Below, piece by piece: positions 59,080-64,000 of a stretch of DNA of 64,000 nt (position 1 is its first letter; each line of letters opens with the position of its first letter). The notes beneath the pieces are model-generated. The model was not told the DNA's origin and did no database searches. It worked only from the letters and a program-made list of their open reading frames with translations. Source of the stretch: Corynebacterium appendicis CIP 107643 (GTDB lineage Bacteria; Actinomycetota; Actinomycetes; Mycobacteriales; Mycobacteriaceae); contig NZ_CP046976.1 of NCBI RefSeq assembly GCF_030408415.1, positions 310,001-374,000 of the forward strand, read 5' to 3'. The position numbers were made by a program, and so were the translations under genes.

Positions 59080-59490
59080 CTAGTCCGCGTACGCAAGGCG
59101 GCGTGATCCGTCGACATGCGGGTACAGTATCCACGCTGCGCCCGCCACGATCAGGAATGCGAGCGTGACGCCCCACGCGGGCCACTGCGCGAGCGGTGCG
59201 AGCATCAGCGCGAGCCACCAGAGCATCAAGGGGACGAGCATGCTTATCGACGGCACCGTCGACACTCGCTTCTCTTCCGCGTAAGCCCGCATCTCCGCCC
59301 GGTAGGGGTGGAGCAGCGTGACGGCCACGGCGAGAATGGCGCACCCGAGGGCGATCAGGACCTTTGGGCCGACCGCGAGCTGCGAGACCATGACGGCGAT
59401 CGAACCGGCGACACCTGCGGTGCCCATTGTCCGCACAAGCGCTGGCGTAGGGATCGGGGTGACGCGGATGCGGACATCGTGGGCATACAT
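59080..59490 (-). CDS. Hypothetical membrane protein divergent from imuA'
   Basis: 136 aa from ATG 59490. Four hydrophobic segments pair up as two hairpins, joined by a basic loop ('LHPYRAEMRAYAEEKR'). A TAGCGT box 9 nt before the ATG suggests a leaderless start; the frame is open upstream through imuA' but without conserved content. I do not recognise a family. Its promoter region also holds the LexA-like box of imuA'. Confidence 0.6.
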   Translation of the reverse strand: MYAHDVRIRVTPIPTPALVRTMGTAGVAGSIAVMVSQLAVGPKVLIALGCAILAVAVTLLHPYRAEMRAYAEEKRVSTVPSISMLVPLMLWWLALMLAPLAQWPAWGVTLAFLIVAGAAWILYPHVDGSRRLAYAD

Positions 59491-59519
59491 AGGGGTGGAC
59501 GCTACCACACTGTCGCTGG

Positions 59520-59573
59520 CAGAAAATATGTTCGATATTTTCAATTGACCTTGGTTCGGCCGGCGAGCATAAT
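59520..59573 (+). promoter_or_regulatory. LexA-like SOS box and sigma-A promoter of imuA'
   Basis: Bases 59520-59535 read CAGAAAATATGTTCGA, which fits the corynebacterial LexA site TCGAAMANNTGTTCGA at all but the first two positions. A promoter, TTGACC (59545-59550), 17 bp, CATAAT (59568-59573), follows and ends 8 nt before the GTG start of imuA', so the transcript is probably leaderless. Confidence 0.75.
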
Positions 59574-59581
59574 CAACGTCC

Positions 59582-60361
59582 GTGAGTGGAACAAGTGTTC
59601 GTAAGGCGGTCCCGGAGGTGGGCATGTCGGTAATGCCGGCGGCCCCCGCCGGTCGTGCGCGCGCCGAACAGATCGCTGAGCTCCGCTCCAAGATGGCGCA
59701 GATTGGTGGCGAAGTTCCTGGTGGTGGCAGCGGCTTTGCCGGTTTCGGGGAGGAGGTCGCGACCGGCGAGGATGTTCTGGGGCTGGGTGAGCAGTTCCGT
59801 TTCATCCTGCCCGGCGGCGGTTTGCCGCGTCATGCAGTCACACACATGAGCGATACGCCGGCACTCGTCGCGGAGATGCTGCTGCACGTGGTGGAAGAAG
59901 GCGGCCATGCGGGCGTGGTGGGCTGGCCGGAATTGTCGTACGCCGGGATCGACCGGAAACACCTGGACCGGATCATTGCGGTACCGGACCCGGGTGCGGA
60001 CCCGTTGGGGATCGCGGCGGTGCTCACCGAGGGGCTGGACTTGGTCGTGTACCGCTCGCCGGTGCAGCTCGCGCTCTCGCCGGTGCGGTGCCGCCCGTTG
60101 CTGGGCAAGCTGCGCAAAGGCAGAGCTGCGCTCATGATGGTCGGCGCGACTGTCCCGTCGCCGGCGCTCACCGTCGTAGGAGATATCCAGTCTTTCCACG
60201 GTATCGGGCGCGGCACAGGTCGGATCACGGGCGTGGACATTCGCGTGCGGGCGCAGTCGAAGAGCACACACCCGGCGTCGGCGACGATCACGGTGGGGCA
60301 GGCCGCCGCGGAAACGGCGGCAGAGACCGCCGGCCATCCAGCGCTGAAGGTGGTGCGTTAG
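59582..60361 (+). CDS. imuA': ImuA'-type mutasome protein
   Basis: 259 aa. It is the RecA-like helper found before imuB in actinobacteria. 'RAEQIAELRSKMAQIGG' near the N-terminus, 'RFILPGGGLPRHAVTHM' and 'VGWPELSYAGIDRKHLDRI' fit this family; the RecA ATPase loop is degenerate. In mycobacteria ImuA', ImuB and DnaE2 form the SOS-induced mutagenic repair complex. The SOS box just upstream agrees. imuB starts directly at the stop codon. Confidence 0.88.
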   Translation: MSGTSVRKAVPEVGMSVMPAAPAGRARAEQIAELRSKMAQIGGEVPGGGSGFAGFGEEVATGEDVLGLGEQFRFILPGGGLPRHAVTHMSDTPALVAEMLLHVVEEGGHAGVVGWPELSYAGIDRKHLDRIIAVPDPGADPLGIAAVLTEGLDLVVYRSPVQLALSPVRCRPLLGKLRKGRAALMMVGATVPSPALTVVGDIQSFHGIGRGTGRITGVDIRVRAQSKSTHPASATITVGQAAAETAAETAGHPALKVVR

Positions 60362-61933
60362 ATGCGCGTCGCGGCGGTGTGGTTCCCGGATTGGCCGGTG
60401 CAGGCCGCGCGGCTGGACGCGGACGACGAGCTGCAAGAACCGTTGGCTATCGGCGCGCAGCACCGTATCAAGGTGGTCTCGCACCGCGCCCGCGCGTTGG
60501 GGATTCGCCGCGGCATGAAGGTGCGCCATGCACAGTCGGTGTGCCCAGAGCTGACGGTCGTCGACGACAATCCGGACCGCGACGGCCGCATGTTCACCGC
60601 GCTCGCCGCGAGCTTCGACGATGTCGCGGCGTCGGTGGAGGTGCTGCGTCCGGGGCTCGTGGTTGTCGATATCGCGGCTGCGGGCACGTTCCACGGCAGC
60701 GAGGAAACAGCGGCTGAGATGCTTATTGACGCAGCAGCCCGCCGCGGCATCGACGCCTTCGCCGGCGTGGCGGACGAGATCGCCACGGCGTTGATCGCGG
60801 CGCGGTCGTCCGCGGTGGTTCAGCCAGGCGGTTCGGCGGCATTCCTTGCTTCCCAACCATTGAATGTGCTGCTGGCAGAGACCAGTTTGGGCGCGGACGT
60901 GGAGACGGTGAAGGCGCTGGACCAGTTGGGCGTCGGCACGCTGGGCGATCTCGCATGCTTACCGTCGACGGCGGTGTCCACCCGGTTCGGCCGAGCGGGG
61001 ATGGCCTGCCACCGCATTGCCCGCGCCGCGCCGGACCGGCGGGTCGCCCCGGAGCTTCCCGCGGCGGACTTATCGGTGGCGGTCACTCCGGAGGACCCGA
61101 TCGACCGTGTGGATGCCGCGGCGTTCGCCGCCCGGGCGCTGGCCGCGAGTCTGCACGAGCGGTTGGCGGAGGCGGGACAGAACTGCCTGCGCCTGAAGGT
61201 GAAAGCGGAGCTCGCCGACGGAACGGTTGTCGAGCGCATCTGGCGCACACGTGAGGCGCTCACAGAAGAAGCGACGGCAGACCGTGTGCGCTGGCAGCTG
61301 GACGGGTGGCTGACCAGCGGGGGAGCGGGCACGATCACATCGCTCGTCCTGGAGCCACTGGAGCTCGCGCAGCCGGAATCCGTTGGGCATCTCTGGGGCA
61401 GGGGCGCGGGCGGTTCGGGCGCAGGCGAGGCCCGCCGGGCGGCGGAGCGCGTGCAGTCGGCGCTGGGCATCGATGCGGTGCTGCAGCCCCGGTTCGTCGG
61501 TGGGCGCGGTGTGGCAGAACGTATCGCGCTCGTCCCGTTCGGGGAGCACGATCCGGAGTCCCCGGACGGGGCAGATCCGGCGTCTGCGTCGTGGCCGGGC
61601 GCGATCCCGCCGCCGCTGCCGGCGCGGATCGGCGGCGGTGTGGACCACCCGGCGGCGAAGATCACCATGATCGACGATGCTGCGCGCCCGGTGGGTGTCA
61701 CGGCTGAAGCGCTGCTCAGCACTACGCCGTACGCGTTGAGCTGGGGCGGCAGCCACTACCTGATCACGGGGTGGGCCGGGCCGTGGCCTGTCGATCAAGG
61801 CTGGTGGGGTGAGCACCCCCAGAAAGTCGCGCGCCTGCAGGTCGTGGGCGAGCGGGAAGGCGGCGGCGGGCCGGTGGCGTGGCTGCTGCTGTGGTCGAAG
61901 CGGAAATGGAGGGTGGAAGCGATGTACAGCTAG
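60362..61933 (+). CDS. imuB: Y-family polymerase-like protein ImuB
   Basis: 523 aa. It has the Y-family polymerase layout (palm/fingers residues ~1-160, thumb, little finger ~240-340) but lacks the catalytic acids: the place of 'DxD' reads 'AVWFPDWPVQA' and that of 'SIDE' reads 'VVDIAAAGTF'. This is the known feature of ImuB, which serves as an adaptor between the beta clamp, ImuA' and DnaE2. It follows imuA' directly and should share its SOS control. Confidence 0.92.
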   Translation: MRVAAVWFPDWPVQAARLDADDELQEPLAIGAQHRIKVVSHRARALGIRRGMKVRHAQSVCPELTVVDDNPDRDGRMFTALAASFDDVAASVEVLRPGLVVVDIAAAGTFHGSEETAAEMLIDAAARRGIDAFAGVADEIATALIAARSSAVVQPGGSAAFLASQPLNVLLAETSLGADVETVKALDQLGVGTLGDLACLPSTAVSTRFGRAGMACHRIARAAPDRRVAPELPAADLSVAVTPEDPIDRVDAAAFAARALAASLHERLAEAGQNCLRLKVKAELADGTVVERIWRTREALTEEATADRVRWQLDGWLTSGGAGTITSLVLEPLELAQPESVGHLWGRGAGGSGAGEARRAAERVQSALGIDAVLQPRFVGGRGVAERIALVPFGEHDPESPDGADPASASWPGAIPPPLPARIGGGVDHPAAKITMIDDAARPVGVTAEALLSTTPYALSWGGSHYLITGWAGPWPVDQGWWGEHPQKVARLQVVGEREGGGGPVAWLLLWSKRKWRVEAMYS

Positions 61934-61940
61934 AACGCCG

Positions 61941-62702
61941 CTACGAGCGTGCGATGTCGATGGCCAGGCGCGTCGGGTTGTAGACCGTCTGCACGGTGTA
62001 TGGCGCGGTCTTCTTCAATCCGATGACGATCTGGCTGCGCCCGGCGGAGGTGCCGGCGTTGAGGACCTCGACGACGGAGCCGGAGCCCTCAGCGTGGTTG
62101 GCTTCGACATCGTTGCGGCCGATGTCCTGAGGGTAGACGGTGCCGTCGATATTGACCTTGAGGAATGCGGAGCCTTCCACCTCGAGCGGGGCCCCGGCGG
62201 TCTGCTGGACGGGGGAGGAGGAGTAGTCGACGAACCAGCCGGGTTCGCCGTCCCCGTCGAGGCTCACAATGACGCGGTCGAAACCATCGTGCTCTTCGAC
62301 CTCGAGTCCCGTCACGGCGAGCCGGCTCGGAGCGCTGGGGCGGGTGGTCTTGGGTGACTCGTTGGCCGCGTCCAGGTGGCCTTTCTCGCTGGCGAGTTTC
62401 GCGTCCGAGTCTGAATCGCGCCCACGATCACGGTCGCTGCGGTCTTTGCCGTTTCCGCTGAGGCTGCCAGCCTCGTTGAGCGTCTTGCCTGCTTGGAGTT
62501 CTTCGGTCTGGCCAGCGACAACGCTGTCGGCGCCAGCGGGTTCGGCGCCACTTTGCACGACGCCTCCCTCACCGACGGTTCCGCATCCGGAAAGGGTCGC
62601 TACAGCAAGCGCGGCGACCGACACGGCCGCGGCTGCGCGTGTGGAACCGGCACCGCCGGAAAACCGGGGGTTCGGGGAGAGGGCGAATTTGGACACGGAC
62701 AC
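61941..62702 (-). CDS. AMIN-like domain lipoprotein
   Basis: 253 aa from the GTG at 62702. The signal sequence is followed by a lipobox L-S-G-C ('VATLSGCGTVGEGG'), so the protein is probably a lipoprotein. A charged, low-complexity linker leads to a C-terminal beta-sandwich (from ~residue 130: 'RLAVTGLEVEEHDGFDRVIV', then 'YNPTRLAIDIARS') of the AMIN-like type, thought to bind peptidoglycan. A TAACCT box 6 nt before the GTG suggests a leaderless start. It is convergent to imuB. Confidence 0.75.
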   Translation of the reverse strand: MSVSKFALSPNPRFSGGAGSTRAAAAVSVAALAVATLSGCGTVGEGGVVQSGAEPAGADSVVAGQTEELQAGKTLNEAGSLSGNGKDRSDRDRGRDSDSDAKLASEKGHLDAANESPKTTRPSAPSRLAVTGLEVEEHDGFDRVIVSLDGDGEPGWFVDYSSSPVQQTAGAPLEVEGSAFLKVNIDGTVYPQDIGRNDVEANHAEGSGSVVEVLNAGTSAGRSQIVIGLKKTAPYTVQTVYNPTRLAIDIARS

Positions 62703-62857
62703 TAGGTTAACCACGATCGAGCACAAGACGAAATTTATTCACGGGTCACAGGGCTTTGAGATGAAAAAGTGACCGGGGCCAAGCTGCGGGGTGGGGGAGG
62801 GGAAGCGTCGATAAGCTGCTTTGAACCGTATTGGAAAGATAGGCTACCCTTAGAAGC

Positions 62858-63766
62858 ATGTCTGTCGACCGCCGAACGTTGTGCTCTGATGTGGAAGTTG
62901 AGCCCCTGCCCGGCACTGCGAAGCAAGCGGGTGTCTATGTGCTCTTCGAGTACCCGGGACCGTGGAGCCATGACATTTTGGACGGCGACACCTTTGGCGA
63001 CGAGCTGACCGCGAAGCTGAAGGCCAAGATGAAGGAGTCGAGCGCGTCGCTGCAGCTCATCCGTCATCCCACGCGCGAGGGGCGCGATATCGATGACAAC
63101 CATCTCTACATTGTGTTCTCCGATATCGGGGTCACCGAAGTTCTCCACGTCGACGGCCCGGAGGCGATCCTGGAGCTCGATCTTTCGGGCCCGGGCAAGA
63201 ATGGCGGGCAGACGCGCATCGCGCCGCTGCTGCTCGTGTGCACGCATGCGAAGCGCGACCGCTGCTGCGCAGTGAAGGGCCGCCCGCTGGTCAGCGAGCT
63301 GGAACGCCGCTACCCGTTCAAGAAAACGGGAGATGTCGTGTGGGAGACCTCCCATGTCAAGGGCCACCGTTTCGCACCCGCGCTGCTGCTCATGCCGTGG
63401 GGCTACAGCTTCGGCCGCATGAATATCGAGGCCACTGAGGCGATGCTCGCCGCCGCGATGCGCGCGCTGTATTTCGTTCCCGGCAATCGCGGCCGGGGCA
63501 CCCTCACCCCGCCCGAGCAGGCCGCGGAAATCGCCGTCGCGGCGCACCTTCAGCGCGAGGGCGCGGACGTTTCCTACGGTCAACTGTCGATGGACAACTC
63601 CGAGGTCGGTGACGACACAGCGAGCATTTCGCTTGTCGACGCCTCCTCTGCCCGCACCTTCACCGTCTCCCTGCGCAAAGAAGAAGCCGCAGGAGTGGTG
63701 TCCTCCTGCGGCGATGAACCGAAGACCGGTTCGTACTGGGCTGTCAGTTCTATCAGCGGCGCATGA
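62858..63766 (+). CDS. Sucrase/ferredoxin-like family protein
   Basis: 302 aa, cytoplasmic. The thioredoxin-like ferredoxin domain shows 'LLLVCTHAKRDRCCAVKGRPL' with closely spaced cysteines and 'WETSHVKGHRFAPALLLMPWG', the two signatures of the Suc_Fer-like family. Members probably bind an Fe-S cluster; their roles are poorly known. The start has a TAGGCT box about 12 nt upstream. Its end overlaps the convergent permease gene by 14 bp. Confidence 0.88.
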   Translation: MSVDRRTLCSDVEVEPLPGTAKQAGVYVLFEYPGPWSHDILDGDTFGDELTAKLKAKMKESSASLQLIRHPTREGRDIDDNHLYIVFSDIGVTEVLHVDGPEAILELDLSGPGKNGGQTRIAPLLLVCTHAKRDRCCAVKGRPLVSELERRYPFKKTGDVVWETSHVKGHRFAPALLLMPWGYSFGRMNIEATEAMLAAAMRALYFVPGNRGRGTLTPPEQAAEIAVAAHLQREGADVSYGQLSMDNSEVGDDTASISLVDASSARTFTVSLRKEEAAGVVSSCGDEPKTGSYWAVSSISGA

Positions 63767-64000
63767 CCTTGCGCGAGAGGTAGTTGCCCAAAAGCTGCGC
63801 CAGCTGAACGATGACCACGATGGTGATCACAGCGACCCAGGTGACTTCCGGCTGGTATGCGCGGTAGCCGTAGACGATGGCGAAGTCGCCTAGACCGCCG
63901 CCGCCGATGTAGCCCGCCATGGCGGACATGTCGATCACGGCGATGAAGATGAAGGTGAAGCCGAGAATCAGCGGGCCGAGCGCTTCCGGGATGATCACGG
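63753..64000 (-). CDS. ABC transporter permease, MetI-type, C-terminal part
   Basis: 82 codons are visible, ending at TGA; the rest lies beyond the window. The segment 'IPEALGPLILGFTFIFIAV' with 'AMAGYIGGGGLGDFAIVYGY' is the conserved cytoplasmic loop and helices of D-methionine permeases (MetI), and the end 'LLGNYLSRKVMRR' fits. The ATPase and binding protein genes are expected upstream, outside the window. Confidence 0.85.
   Translation of the reverse strand, partial: VIIPEALGPLILGFTFIFIAVIDMSAMAGYIGGGGLGDFAIVYGYRAYQPEVTWVAVITIVVIVQLAQLLGNYLSRKVMRR

Noticed and set aside
62840..62857. DtxR (iron regulator) box before the sucrase/ferredoxin-like gene
   Set aside because: The sequence ATAGGCTACCCTTAGAA shares only part of the 19-bp DtxR consensus; the match is too weak to list.

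Overview
The window is a high-GC actinobacterial chromosome segment that looks like Corynebacterium. The reasons are gene content and order: the rpsH-rplF-rplR-rpsE-rpmD-rplO-secY-adk-map block, infA-rpsM-rpsK-rpsD-rpoA-rplQ-truA, a minimal ESX-4 type VII secretion locus next to rplM-rpsI-glmM, then glmS, alr, tsaE-tsaB-rimI-tsaD, groES-groEL1, a WhiB gene, sigD-rsdA, guaB2-guaB3-guaA and imuA'-imuB. This order matches the corynebacterial and mycobacterial core. Many genes seem to lack leaders, with a -10 hexamer about 6-10 nt before the start codon.

Layout. 1-2145: a DUF2786-type gene cut by the window edge and a secreted phytase-esterase-like protein. 2186-8642: a foreign mosaic island between two direct copies (904 bp) of the 3' half of the phytase-like gene. 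In order the island carries a diverged block of ribosomal protein genes (rpsE 3' end, intact rpmD, frameshifted rplO), an IS transposase tail, the first codons of a MobF/TrwC relaxase with an oriT-like hairpin cluster, a 4'-phosphopantetheinyl transferase, a broken Asp/Glu-racemase-like gene, a MarR regulator, and an operon of DsbA-like protein, deaminase, paired SMR transporters and an MFS transporter. Four copies of a TGCATGYACATG-type operator sit at its promoters. 9547-24480: native ribosomal, translocation and transcription genes, an L,D-transpeptidase and a large membrane protein.

24580-34180: the ESX-4 locus (eccB, mycP, eccD, eccC, an Rv3446c-like gene, two WXG100 genes). 34620-37118: rplM, rpsI, glmM. 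37219-39333: three overlapping genes (an EspC-like helical protein, a Cys/Pro/Glu-rich 521-aa protein and a small basic protein). Their promoter resembles the one in front of the WXG100 pair, so I infer they belong to the same secretion system. 39352-47544: a hydrolase-fold protein lacking its nucleophile serine, glmS, a membrane protein, alr, and the genes for t6A tRNA modification plus rimI.

47690-57938: CIRCE-controlled groES-groEL1, WhiB, sigD with its anti-sigma factor, and the guanine nucleotide pathway. 58027-64000: a PspC protein, a small membrane protein, the SOS mutasome pair imuA'-imuB behind a LexA-like box, an AMIN-like lipoprotein, a sucrase/ferredoxin-like protein, and the end of a MetI-type ABC permease.

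The least ordinary parts are the MarR-operator island (an export/redox cargo of unknown substrate on a plasmid-derived fragment that could excise through its 904-bp repeats) and the ESX-4-linked operon at 37219-39333.
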